Shown piece after piece: positions 9,700 to 21,694 of a DNA stretch of 64,000 nucleotides. Below the pieces are notes generated by a model. It saw only the letters and a list, made by a program, of their open reading frames with translations. It did no database searches and was not told the DNA's origin. The position numbers and the translations under genes were made by a program. Positions within the stretch are counted from its first letter, which is position 1; the number at the start of each line of letters is the position of its first letter. Origin of the DNA: Isoetes taiwanensis (lineage: Eukaryota; Streptophyta; Lycopodiopsida; Isoetales; Isoetaceae); NCBI GenBank assembly GCA_021234155.1, contig JAJEKV010000005.1:18274089-18338088 (forward strand). The letters run 5' to 3'.

Positions 9700-11423
9700 G
9701 ACTGAAAAATAAAAACTTAGGGCTTTTCTTTTGCGGCAGCGGCTGAAATTGTTTTCGGCAGCGATGGAACGATCCTTCCCCTTTTCGAGCCAGAACCATC
9801 AATCTGGCATTTTTGTCTCCAACGATTTGCTGATCTGCTGTGAATGTTACACAAATACACGGCTTCTAACAAAAGGTAGTTCTTTCTTAATGCATGATCA
9901 ATTTATAGCCTCAACCTGTCTCGTCTGGAGCATATGTTTCCTCGTTATGTTCTATTCAGGTTGATGCTTGTGATTACTTCTTAGAAGCCCTGGAACCCCT
10001 CTTACTCACTCTATTGATGCGGACATACTCACTCTATTGATGCGCACGGTTGCAGAGGTTAGGAAGTAGTTTGTTCTAGTAAAACATTTTTGGATTGTTG
10101 ATATTTATTCTATTCTTGGTTTCTTGGTTACGTTTCAGTTATGTTAGATTGCTTTTGTCTAAAGAGCTTCGATTTGACCTCTTACATCTTTAGCCTCTAT
10201 TTTAAGTAGTACTTGCCAACAAGCATTACGTTATTACTTTATATATGTTCCGGAAACCCTTATTTGAGGATAGTAACTTTCAAAGTAATGTGAATGCTAT
10301 GTTTTTAGGAATCTAAAGTCTAATTAGCCTATGGATGTATTTTTTTGCTTGTCCTTGGGAATTGCTTCTAGAAATCATTGCGTGTTAATGAGAACTTTTG
10401 GCTGTCATTCTACTGATCAGAGAATAGTTTGGCATTGTTTTATGTAGATTACATTGATGCAAGTCCTAATGGCTTGTAGTTTCTAGTTCTTTTCTTCTTA
10501 TATTTTCTCTTGAATTGGTTGATATGTTTTATAGGCTATACAGACTGTCAAAGAAAATTGCTGCAATGATTCCAATTTGTATGACACTTCTTGACCTTTT
10601 CCACATGGTATGTAATGGAATTGAATTGCTTTTACGTTGCCTTAATGAGTTCATGCATGTGAAACAGGGGTAATAGATTGTTATAATTTAAAGGTGTGAG
10701 GCAGCTCTTCAAGTTTTATTTTCTACTTGGCTTAGATAATATTGTGATAATGCTGCTTGATTTGACTTTATTATTTTCTTCAATTAGAAGATTAAAATCA
10801 TCACTCTTGAAGTTAGAAGATTATGCCATTTCTTTTTATTTTAACACCCATCATTAATAAAAGGGTAATTGTTATGGCTGAAGTGCTCAGGAATCGTAAT
10901 GTTTAGGGACTATGCAAATGTTGATTGTGAACTTTGTGCAGCCATAACCATCTCATTTGTATCATGAATTTTTCTATTAATGTTTTTTCTCTAGATAAAG
11001 GTATTGTGTTGGTTCTAATACTCTCAAAGATTGTTCCAGAGATGCCCACTCTTTGATCTTTCGAAGGTTTACACATGAAGTTTTGTAGATTGCCATTGGT
11101 GTGCTAAATTAGTTCTTCATCAGAGATGGTGCTCATTCCAAAGGTAAGCCTGCTCTCTACGCATATACTTGGTATTGGGCGCTTCTTATCCGATTCTCTT
11201 GCAAATTAGGAGATCTTCGCCATCAAATCATACATCTATTGTGCAAAAATAAATAATAGATTGTAGCCTAAATCTTGTACTGTGCTTATGAAGATGGTGT
11301 GATGCAGAAAAACTGCCATAGGTCCAAGGGTATAGATTTAGGGGTGTGGCTCCTTAAGGGATTCTACAAGTTTGTAGACCACTTTTGCTGGTGCATAACA
11401 TGCATTCCTTTTCTTCATGTCTA
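9700..11423. other. Intergenic sequence without recognisable gene
   Basis: T-rich sequence in both strands. Short open frames such as 9731-9964 on the plus strand have no recognisable domain. I see no tRNA or other RNA gene. Confidence 0.4.
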
Positions 11424-11570
11424 TTAAGGTTCTCTTATATGATGATTGCTTTTATTTATTAGGTTCTTTTTTTTCTCTCTGTTACTTGGTTCCTTTATTA
11501 AGGTTCTCTTATATGATGATTGCTTTTATTTATTAGGTTCTTTTTTTCTCTCTGTTACTTGGTTCCTTCT
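11424..11570. repeat. Two-copy tandem repeat, 74-bp period
   Basis: A unit beginning TTAAGGTTCTCTTATATGAT and ending TACTTGGTTCCTT is present at 11424-11497 and again from 11498. The second copy has one T fewer in its T run. The near-identity points to a recent duplication. Confidence 0.9.
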
Positions 11571-12914
11571 ATACTGTTTGTAAAATTCAATGCATGGGCA
11601 ACAAAGATATATTTGGAATTACTTGCTGAAAAATGCTCTGTTACTTTGCTGCAAAGTGATGCCCTCATTGCTAGTTTATCATTGGAAAAATGGAAATACA
11701 TCAGGGTTCAAATCCCTGCACCCATTCTTATAAATTGCAAAGACAAGTCATTATTACTTCATGACCACACATAAGATTTCTAAAAAGCCATTAAGTCTTT
11801 TCACTATAAAATAACAATGGAATGCTTAATGAACATTTCTAAATTTGTCATTTAAACCATGCATATTACACAAAACAAAACATTAATAGTTTGGTAGAGA
11901 AACTCATAAAAATTGGTTGTTCAGTACACCTTCATAACGTGAATGGTTCCTATGAAACAACACTAGTTTTTACGAAAAGGTGCATAGTTTTTACTAAAAG
12001 GTGTAAGATAATTTTATTACAAAACCAATTTCATTTGCAGTATTTATTAATGGTTTATGGCTTACATTATTAATTAAGCCACATACATAAAACACAACAA
12101 TAAAGCATTATTATGAACCAAACCAAATAACTACCATGAAGAACCACGATGGTGAACTGTAGTAATGAATTAGCAAAACAAGTCATGCATAGGAACCACA
12201 CTATATAACCGTTAGTAGTAATTCAACATATTAACCCACAAAGTAATATTAGTTTCTTATAGTGGGTTCATGTAAAAAATATTGTGAAAAACTAATAACG
12301 ATTATTTTTTGGAGGCCTTGTGTGAAAAATGCACCAAAAGATGGCATGGCTGGTTAGACCGATGAGCTCCCACTCGATGTGCTGTGAAAGATCATGAGCT
12401 GCGAATACACATGCACATGGTGTCCATGAAGAAAATGAAGAAATGCCCAGCTGCCTTTGTATCTGTATCTTTATCTGTTTCTAAAACCCCCATAAGACAT
12501 AGGTTCAGATGACGAGGTAAGCCAGGGCTCCGTATGCTATCTGACGGCCCACCTGGAGTCTGTGTGCCACCCGAAGCTGCAATTTGTGTGTCATCTGAAA
12601 CTAAAACTACTAGGTCGGGTATATGCTCCTGAACTAGCTCCTGCATTGATACATCTAAATCCACACCTGATGGTGGTTCCTCCAGTGGCTCAATCTGTAC
12701 CACAGCGTCTGTCTGTAGGGGTCGCCGATCTGCTGGGCGAGAGCAACTAGCATCTCATGCATATTCCTTGATCAGGAATTCCAAGATGTCCAGTACCTAC
12801 ATCCAACTACCTACAGGCATCTGGGTCGAGGTATTCATAAAAGTGATGGAGGACCCAATTGCCTATACCTTAGAGATGAATGTAAGTGGATCAGGTTGTG
12901 GCTTATGTGATGTA
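11571..12914. other. Intergenic sequence, one unrecognised minus-strand frame
   Basis: A minus-strand open frame at 12392-12703 (103 codons) is rich in E, P, S and G at its start and resembles a disordered linker. I cannot assign it to a family. The rest is AT-rich. Confidence 0.35.
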
Positions 12915-13038
12915 GAACGGAATGGGGGAAGCCATTCTTGCTTCCCCCTGACCTGCAGAATCCGGGAGCGCAGTGTAAGCGCGACCGGATTCTGCAGGTC
13001 AGGGGAAGCAAGCAAGAATGGCTGACCCCATTCCATTC
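12915..13038. repeat. 124-bp foldback (hairpin) flanked by TA
   Basis: Arms of about 50 bases (12915-12964 and 12985-13038) are inverted copies with few mismatches, around a loop of 20 bases. The inner arm contains CCTGACCTGCAGAATCCGG. TA dinucleotides flank both sides (12913-12914, 13039-13040). It could be a small TA-inserting MITE of the Tc1/mariner kind or a small-RNA precursor. There is no internal coding potential. Confidence 0.75.
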
Positions 13039-13041
13039 TAT

Positions 13042-13153
13042 GACGTCAAGGTAAGCTTCTAACCGGATTCTAGAGGTTTGCTGAACCCATTTGCCATTCT
13101 TGAGAAGAATGAATCAAGAAACTGCCGGAAGGCAGACCCACTTACCTTGACGT
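13042..13153. repeat. Second inverted repeat beside the hairpin
   Basis: ACGTCAAGGTAAG at 13043-13055 pairs with its inverse CTTACCTTGACGT at 13141-13153, enclosing about 85 bases. It touches the preceding foldback, so the two together form a 240-bp double hairpin region. Confidence 0.6.
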
Positions 13154-15783
13154 ATAAGCCAAGCCGATATAGGCTGCATGTGCAAAAAGTACTACTTAGT
13201 GCAGAAGCAGGACCCAATCTAGAGCAACCTATAGAACTGTGTGCTGCTTATGGCAACCCTCAGGAGCTTGAGCATAAAGGGGCTTGTTACAGATTCTGAC
13301 AATCAAGAACCATAGCAAGGGCAATTCAAATTTAAATTGCCCCATACATGGCGAGACTTTGAGAAATCTGTATCTATGGGAGATGGCCTCCAGATGCTAA
13401 AAGTGAAAACGCGAAGCCAAAGCTTGAAAAAAACCTATACCGTGGTTTGAACAGAGCATTGCCTATACTGTGGTTCGGATGATGTGCTGAATCTGAAGCG
13501 TTTGCCCCGACTCGCATCCGTTGTGATATAAATCCATGTGATCTATGCTATGTGGCAAAATCGAAATCAGAATCAGAATCGATGGTAGGCGATTTCGGGC
13601 CTGAGAATTCGTATCTGAAGCAGATGTAGATCGGTCTGATGCAGGCCAAAACCCCAGGTGCAGATGCAAAAATGCTGCCAGAGCTACGGCATCATGCTTG
13701 CAGGTCCTCACGCTAGTCAATCCTGTGACGATGACTTTGCCATAGTATAGTACAAGCCCCCATTGGGTAGCGACTAACAGTTACCTGCTAGAAGCTCAAA
13801 TGTGTCTTGCATAGATACCAAAGGCTAGGCATCAAACATGATCTTTGGATCAGGCAGAGTTGAACCCAATGGATTACATGGAGTTGTAATTTAGAATACA
13901 TAGGCTAGAACATTAATACAAACCGGTTAGTAGGAAAATAACTGCACGGGTTATACTAGAAGTGGATATTTAGGAAGAATTACAAAATGAAGGCAAGGGC
14001 CTGATGACTCTAAGTAACTTACGATTCTCAAGAAGGCACACTCTCTAAAATAGGACATGACTATGGCTTATATGAGCATGCCAAGTCAATTGTAATGCCA
14101 CAATAGTGGCATGACGTCTTTAAGGTGTATGACGACGTTAAATCATAACCCTCAATAATATGTGGTTTAAAAGACAAAGGGTAATTTGAAAGCAACCTTG
14201 AAACATAGACTGATATATCATAAGTCACATAATAGTAATCAAGTGTACAGTTGATGAGTAATGTTGGAATCACTTCAAGGGTCGGGGTACCGGGGATCGA
14301 CCATAACCATAGAGAACATACTAAAGAAGAAGAAAAGAATGTAGGACCACTATTTGTTATGTTTAGATCGCCGGGTTGGGAAGGTTATTACCTTCAGAAC
14401 AATTTGGTGAGTTGCATAACTTGAGGGGTGCTCCCTACTAGCAGGCGGGGATAGATTTTGGGTCTACAATTGGTGAAACCCAATCGAATAGTGTTGTGTC
14501 GATTTCTTAGACAACAAGGGGCTTGAAAGCTCTTCAAATATTTAAGACGTGGCTTAGAGGGAGAAAACTTTCAATTTTTGGGACACCATTGTGAACCTTA
14601 AATTCACAAAGATCCTTTAATACAAGGGGCCTTTCTTGAAAGGTCCTTGATTGGTACTAAAATTTGAGATATTCATATAATCCCTTGGGATGTAAGTATA
14701 TTCATGGGCCTAATGACCTTAAGGTACTAAAGTAATATTTGGAAATACTTTGCCCCAACCAAATCTAGATACCCTACAAGGAGTTGACTAGTCAACAATG
14801 GTTGCATATTATCAGAATGTTATAGTCGAATAATTCCAAAAGAGGTTTGACCACCGCCAATTTCGCAAGCGTGTGGAGTAGCCATATAATTGCTGCCATA
14901 CAGGTGGTGAAGTTTGGTATAGGAATAGTAAAGTTTATGCTCTCCACTATGGTGTTGGCTTAGGGAAAGACAATTGCTAGGCGGGGGTCGTGCTAATAAA
15001 GGGTTTGGCTTGGTGATAGGAGATCAATTCCCCTTCCATGGTGCATAGTACACGCATTCAGACTCTAAGTCTGTAGGATACGCGGCATGGCTGAGAGAAG
15101 AAGATCACAAGCAAGGGTCACGAGTGACGTGAGCAGGGGCAGGCAACCCTAAGCTTAGGCGATGGGTTGGCGATGGCACAGCGGGATCAACATGGCAAAG
15201 ATGTAGCGACTGACAGCTATGACGATGGTACGTGGTCAGCTCAGAGGTCAGGAGCTATGCTGGTGAGGAGCTTCCAATGAAACACGAAAACGGAAAGTGA
15301 CGAAAAAGAGACGCCCAATTTTTTTGTTTCGTATAAAAAAAATTTATACGGCATTTTTATACGTGTTCGCATATAAAGTGACGTTGAGGATGATTTCGTT
15401 CTAAATCCAATTTTGTACGTCAACTCCACTTTTAGTGACGCCCTAAAAATCTTTCATCCAATGCATCTTATGATGGGGCTTTTAGAGGGCTTTAGCTAAT
15501 TCAAGTGTTCTCTACGCAATGGTGCAAAAATCACCTTCATTCGAGCTCCCTACAAAAAGTTATGGCCTTCGGGAGAAGGCAACCTCTTTCTGCCGAAAAT
15601 TCAACATGGCCTCACCTTTTCCTCCTACATTTCTCTTCCTAATTAGCTCATCGCTCACATACCTAGGCTACTTGGGCATATTACCTAGGAACTTAGGGGA
15701 ATTTCTTACGTTAGCTCTCACTACAAACTATTCAAGCAAACTAATTAGGGCATGGCCAGTGCTATGGTCCGGTCTACTAAGAC
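13154..15783. other. Intergenic sequence and probable decayed interior of an LTR element
   Basis: The right end (about 15240-15783) should be the leader of the minus-strand LTR element whose primer binding site is at 15784-15799. No gag or pol frame is recognisable leftward. The remainder holds no gene that I can support. Confidence 0.35.
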
Positions 15784-15799
15784 CATGGCTCTGATACCA
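15784..15799 (-). other. Primer binding site of an LTR retroelement
   Basis: The minus strand reads TGGTATCAGAGCCATG, an initiator tRNA-Met match, one base inside the LTR end at 15801. It shows a minus-strand LTR element with its interior to the left. Confidence 0.8.
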
Positions 15800-15800
15800 T

Positions 15801-16010
15801 TGTGACACTCCCCCAACCTATACGATGCTCCAATCATATAAATATGGGAAATTCCTCTCCCATGGCAACTCAAAAAGGCCCTCTGTCTGACTCAGACCAC
15901 GTGATGGTCGTGTGTCCGGGTAAAGGGCACGAAGATGTCATTCGCCCCACGCCTTCTATGGGATATCCTATATGGCGGAAGCGTATATACATGTAATACG
16001 TAGGTTGTGC
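15801..16010 (-). repeat. LTR 3' end, same family as the LTR at 21695-23247
   Basis: The plus strand starts TGTGACACTCCC and shares blocks with 21695-21900: CCCATGGCAA, GGCCCTC, GATGTCATTCG and CCCACGCCTTC. This is the 5' LTR end of a diverged relative, because the primer binding site adjoins it. The outer LTR boundary is not visible, so 16010 is where the similarity fades. Confidence 0.65.
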
Positions 16011-17417
16011 TAATTCTGTTTGGGTCCCATGGCCTACTATTGATCTTCGAGGACAACAAAAACCCATTCAATTCAATTCAATATATAACTTTTTGTGGGC
16101 TACCCATAAAGGAAAAAAAGCTTGAAATATATAATGTCTTTTTTACAAAAAGAAGGTAAAAATAGTTGACATGAATGTGAGTTTGCAAGACACGTGATGA
16201 CATGGTAGTTTGAGTGGGATGAGGTGGCAAAAATAGTGAACATAATTTTTCCTAGTCAAATCTTTTATGTGATGACATGGATGGTATGATGGAAATTCTA
16301 ACATGTGAATGGTGATGGAACTTGAGATTTGACAAATTCGAATTAGGTTTTGGCTTTTTCTTGAAGTGGCATCTCAAGAGTGGACTTTGTGCCTCTTCTT
16401 TTCTCCTTTCCTTGCTTATATTTTCTTTTCTAGAGAGAGAGCATCGCTTTGGACCTTGGTAAAAGACTAGACTAATGATGAAAGAAAAAATTTAGCTAAT
16501 GTGATAATGGCGTGTGTGTTTTGACTAGGAAAAAAAAGTCTATCTTCTTGGCTTCTCAAATATGATCTAGGAAAAGAGTGAAGGAATGATGTGGACAATG
16601 GTTATAGGTGGAAAAGAGCTTCATTTGCCTTGGGATAGGGGTAAATGAAGCTTTTTGCTCTAGAACAACATATCGAAAATTGAAATCATACAAATATTGT
16701 AGAGCTTGAGGAGTTTCTCAAACTTCGATCTGGGATTTTCAGACTATGGCTTAAAATCCTCAAATATTGATTTGGAGTCATCAAATGTTAACTTGGGGTC
16801 TTAGTCACCAACTTTCCTTGAAGCAATGCCTAGTTGATGTTGAGCCAATGTCTTCCTTTGGATCTTCTTGCAAACATATCTTCTTGAAGTGAACAAATAG
16901 TAGATGCCTTCAAACTTCATGTTTTGTGAGATCTTTCACAAGCACTGGATGCAAAATCTTAGCTTTGTATAAAATATCTTCTATGCTGGCAAATTGTGGT
17001 AGCAATGCTGGCACTTGGATCTCTAGTAAAATACTTCAAGGTCCTGCAAAGAACACTTTGACCAACACAACCAACAAATGAACATGATCATTTTTTCAAA
17101 ATAGACCACCCTTATTGCTTTTCCATCTTTTGTTCTATTCTAATTCAACACCATGGAATAATTTCAAGAAAGGCGCCATGAGAGAGGTGTCTTTGGCCAT
17201 GAGAGATGTTGGATAAGCACATTCGTAAGTTGTACTTGTCCTCTAGGCTATGAGGCATTCCACAAGCCGGGGTATAACCATATAGGAAAACTAATGGCCT
17301 ATTACAAGGTTTAAAATTAACATATCTATATGGTCTTGAATTTTAGCATGTATTGCACATAGGGATGGGGCTCTAGCCGTCCTACATCACCCTCCCATGA
17401 ATATGCATCCAAACAAC
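16011..17417. other. AT-rich intergenic sequence
   Basis: There are repeated GATGACATGG/GATGATGTGG words and a GAGAGAGAG tract near 16433. These resemble 39070-39370 loosely. No gene was recognised. Confidence 0.35.
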
Positions 17418-17420
17418 AGG

Positions 17421-17446
17421 TATAGAATAGAATAGAATAGAATATA
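17421..17446 (-). repeat. Pentanucleotide tail of the LINE
   Basis: On the plus strand GAATA/TAGAA is repeated about four times at 17421-17446. On the LINE strand this is a TATTC repeat at its 3' end. Simple-repeat tails mark the 3' end of some LINE clades. Confidence 0.7.
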
Positions 17447-20016
17447 CATTAACGTCCCTCAGGCCGTTAGGCCCCCGGACTTATGTAGCATCCTGCGAGC
17501 TCCCATAGGGTGCTGCCAGCAAACAGACGCATAGGTTTTATGTAGCCATCTAGCGGGCTTCACTTGTTCTTTATATATTACCCGCATCGTGTTTATAGCT
17601 GGCTTCTTGGCCATACACAAATGCATCGTTATAAACAGTTTTGAACTGTACTTTGTGGGCTTCTCTGATCCGCATCATCCGTGCTTTTCAGATTATTAGC
17701 CCTCTCTCTTTGTGCACCCCCCGGTGTCTTATTATCATTTCTTTTATAGCTTTCGCTATATCGCGGAGTGTCTCTTCTTTGTCCATCAATCGCCGGGAGT
17801 GGGGAGATCCCACCGACCTTGTTGAATTTGGACCTTATATCGTTGTAAACTAGGCACTCCTTTACCATGTGCTCTTCGTCTTCTATTTTTCCTGAGTCAC
17901 ATACTCGGCATATTCTATCTGCCCTATCTATTTTCCTCCATCTATCCTTCTCAATTCGGAGGTCGTGGCTTCCCATCCTGAACCTGGCCAGCGTTCCCCT
18001 ATTACTCTTATTCAACATGCTGCTTTTGTATGTGATATGCCCTATCTGTTTCCCTGGGTTGAATGTTTCCAATAGCCAGTCTGCCTTGGGTCCTGTGTGT
18101 CGTGCCAACCAGTTTCTCATTGCTCGATCCATTCTTCGGTCCCATCCGCCTTGTATGATCGGCTTAGTTGCATCCCCATATTTCTTTATCCATTTTGCCG
18201 CCGTTGAACCAACCCTTGCCCGTTTGTTATGTGTCGCTTTTTTTATCTATCTATTGCTAGTGATTTTAGTTTGTCCTCTTTCCCATAGCTATTGTCCTTT
18301 ATTAGGTATCTAACTGTTCTTTCCCAGGCCCTCACTTCCATTGGTTTTTCCCCTGTCTCGTATAAAATTGTTGCTAATGATGTGCCTATCTTCACCTGGA
18401 ATTCCTGTCCGTGCCATTGCCTCAGTATGCCTTCTTGTTTTCCCATTTCTTTTACGGATGGGCTGGCCCCCATGTCTCACATCCGTATAAAGCGTGTTGA
18501 TGCTACTATCGTCTTTGAATAGGTATGCTTTGATTTCCCAATTGGTGATCCTTCTGTTAAATGTTAGTTCATCATGATGTAATAATTGCCTATTGTCTGC
18601 TTTGGAATTGCATTCGCTCCCTTTGACCATCTCCCCATGTGTGTCATTACCCTAGATACTGTATCCTGTGGCTTCCTCTAGTTCCTCCCCCTTGTATCTA
18701 AATGGCCTGTGTTTTATCTTTGTCCCGAAGGTCACTATTTTTGTTTTCCCCAGGTTGACTGTCAGTCCTGTCTCCTCACAATTCCGTTAGTATCTCTAGC
18801 ATCCTGTGCATCCCTTTGGCTTTGGTCGCCATCATACCTAAATCATCTGCATATAGCATTATTGGGACTTTTGTTTTCCCTATCATTGGTGCTTCACTGT
18901 CTCCCTACCTTTCCCTGACAAATTCCTATAGAGCATCTATATATATCCCAAATAATGTGGGTGATAATGGACAGCCTTGTTTGACCCCTGTATCGCATTC
19001 GATGGCCTCTCCTCCCTCCTCCGTTTTGGCATATACCTTTTGGTATAATCTAGTGATTGATCCTACTAACCCTTCTGGTGCTCTTAGTCCTATTAGCCTA
19101 AGTAGAAGTTTATCTCTAGGCACTGTGTCGAATGCTTTTTTAAAGTCCACGAAGCAGCATATGATCTTCTTGTTATTCTCCTTTGCCTGCTCTATCATTA
19201 TCCTTAGTGTCACCAAATGATCCGTAGTCGAGTACTACGGTCAAAACCCGCCTCGACCTTGTGCTCACGAGCTTCCCCGCTTACGCCCATGTTTTCGGTT
19301 TTGATCCGGGTTTTTCCGAACCATTTCGCGCGAATCGAGGTGACCATAATAGTCCTGTAATTGCTCGGTTCCTCCTTGTTTCCTCCTTTGTGGGCGGGAT
19401 TACCTTGTTAAACCGCCATCTTTCAGGGAAGACCCAAATGTACTACCTCATTGAATATCTCTGTTATAATCCCTATTATCTCTGTTCCCACGCATTTCAG
19501 CATCTCCGCTGTTAGCCCATATAGATCCGCAGCTTTGTTGTTTGCCATTTTGTTTAGTGCCCATGTCACTTCTTCCTTGGAGAAAGGGGGTTTGTGTCTA
19601 CCTTCTGGGTCCATGATTGGTGCAGCTCCTGTTTTGTACAACCGTTCTAGGTATCCTGTCCAGTCTATTTCTATCTCCGCTCTTCCCCCCTCCTCCCCTT
19701 TTGATGTGTCCGCTTTTGCTTTCGAGCCTCTTTTCATATTGTTCCAGAATACCTTAGGTCTCCTTTTCAGGTCTTCGGCCAATCCCCATTGATGTTTTTT
19801 CAGGTCCTGGGTTCTCTTTCTTTTTAGAATTTTCACGTACTTGCTGCGCTCTTCTCGATATGCTTCGGTTCCTTTTGCATGTTTAGCTTTCCTTCGTTGT
19901 TCCATGCACCCTTCATCAAACCATACTGGCCTTCGAAATGCTATAGCCCTCCTTCCTCTTTCTCTTCTCCCGAATGCCACTCTAGCTGCTTCCTCCACGC
20001 TAACTTGTATATGCAT
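17421..20016 (-). pseudogene. Degenerate non-LTR retrotransposon (LINE) reverse transcriptase, 5'-truncated
   Basis: Minus-strand frames show the usual order of a LINE ORF2 C-terminal half. A linker with a basic region (20016-19430) ends in SKEEVTWALNKMANNKAAD, then comes SNYRTIMV near 19360. FVDFKKAFDTVPRDKLLLRL lies near 19160-19100, GVKQGCPLSPTLFGIYI near 18970-18930, and the catalytic YADD at about 18840-18851. A C-terminal cysteine-histidine motif, CRVCDSG..EEHMVKEC, is at about 17930-17870. Frameshifts occur near 19220-19420, 18900 and 18470, and there are in-frame stops, so it is dead. No endonuclease domain is seen upstream, so the copy is 5'-truncated at about 20016, as usual for target-primed reverse transcription. 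The 3' end carries a short pentanucleotide tail instead of poly(A). The clade cannot be assigned from this alone. Confidence 0.88.
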
Positions 20017-21694
20017 TTGAAATGGAGGTGTGTGAGTCTATGATGCCAAAGGTAGATTGTCTCTTGGGCTACATGCATGTTTGCAAGCATGGCTTCAGAA
20101 GAATGAGGCGTTGTCATTTCACAGAGTTTTCTCACTTGATGCCCTTGGGCAACCAACTAGCCAGAGCTGTTGGATCTAAAATCTAAAAAGACGCATACGT
20201 TTTATAAAATAATATCATCACCTTGGCCAACCATCTTTGCTAACTGCCAAAAGGCTCAATTGGTGCACTGGTAAAGCATTTGAGAGTTTTGCCATTTGAA
20301 GTCCAAAAGTAATGAGGGATGGGTCTTGTCAACATAGGCTTCTGCTTCTTCAATTAAATCTCAACCTTCTACATGGTATGCTTCTTTCTTGCATTGCCCT
20401 TAAGTGTTAGCTATCTATCATAATCTATTTTGCACTCATGAATTAGATCCGGTGTTACACTGGAGTGATGACCTTAATCTCAAACGTTGTCAGTATATAA
20501 GATTATTAACAAGAGTCGACATTAAAAAGCTTAAGGTTATTTTAGAGGATACCATAAGTGCTGTTCAATCCAGTTTTTGCCAGGGGGACATATCCTTGAT
20601 AAGGTTGACAAAGCGTGTGAAGGGGTTTATTGGGAAAGATAGATGCAACAATGGTTGTTACATGGTCGTGATTTTATACCTCCATTCTTCCGCCTAACTT
20701 GTTCTCAGTATGCCACCTGTGCGTCTTAGGGCGTCGCCTGTGCGCCTAGGCCTTGAAGGCCTCGAAGCCATGCTCAATTATGTAGCTGGCAACAGGAGCT
20801 AACATCAATACATAAAGACCTAGCGTAATACAGGTCTCGGCTTTGCATCTCGGGTTCTGTTCAGATCGGTTCGGATTCTTTCTACTTAACCTTAGATTCA
20901 TCCAGCCCAAGCCTCAGACCAGCAAAGATTCTCATCCGCAATATTGGCCATCATGTTTTGGATTGTGGTAGATTATTTTGGATTGTTATGTATAACCCAG
21001 TTTTGCTCTATAGGCCGTTGCCCCAGCTTTGGTTCTCTACTTTCTAGCATAGAGCTCTGAGTTTTGATAGTAGTTTTGTTCCATAGGCTATCACCCTAGC
21101 TCTGATTTTTTGCTACCCAGCATATGGCTTTGACTCTTCACAACCCAGTATATAGCAGCAACAACTCCAGTTCGGTGGCTCAGATTCTGCAACCAGCCCA
21201 AACATGCAATTAGCATACACAGCACCAACTTCAGGGCCAGGCAACGTATATCATGACGAGACGCCGTCATAATAACAATAGCGCCGGCCCAGACACATCA
21301 AACACGACTTCATGCAGCGCCAGGGGTACGTGAATTGTGGCATCAGCTGGGTGATCTTCAGCAAGAGGTCTTTGATCGATTGTCTCCAGCAGATGCCACT
21401 TTGCTCCGGGATATGTGGGGCAAGATGAATATTCAATATACGTCGCTCCTTATAGAAGGCCGGATATTCTATAAGATACTTGTTATACTTTACTCTGCAA
21501 TTGCAACAGGCACTCAAGCGGAACAACTATCAGTATCTGCTCCATCAAGTACGGTGGATGCTATGGTCCAGATAGAAGACATACCTTGTATCATAGGATC
21601 AGGAGTAGAAGCACATGCTATAAGAGTGGCTGCCATGCCACAAACAGGTGAGCTACCAGATGTCACAAGATCAGTGGTAGAACCGCAGGCTAGC
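20017..21694. other. Intergenic sequence with unrecognised frames
   Basis: Plus-strand frames at 20404-20697 (97 codons) and 21335-21709 (124 codons, ending 15 bases inside the next LTR) have no recognised domain. The second is preceded by an arginine- and asparagine-rich frame from 21252 that looks faintly like a Gag leader. The stretch around 20258-20320 has tRNA-like promoter words but no tRNA fold. Confidence 0.3.

Noticed and set aside
11650-11725. CAGGGTTCAAATCCCTG looks like a tRNA T-arm
   Set aside because: No matching acceptor, D-arm or anticodon arm at the right distances upstream, so no tRNA is called.
20258-20330. tRNA-like A-box words (TTGGTGCACTGGTAAAGC), possible SINE
   Set aside because: The B box is poor and no tail or target duplication was found.
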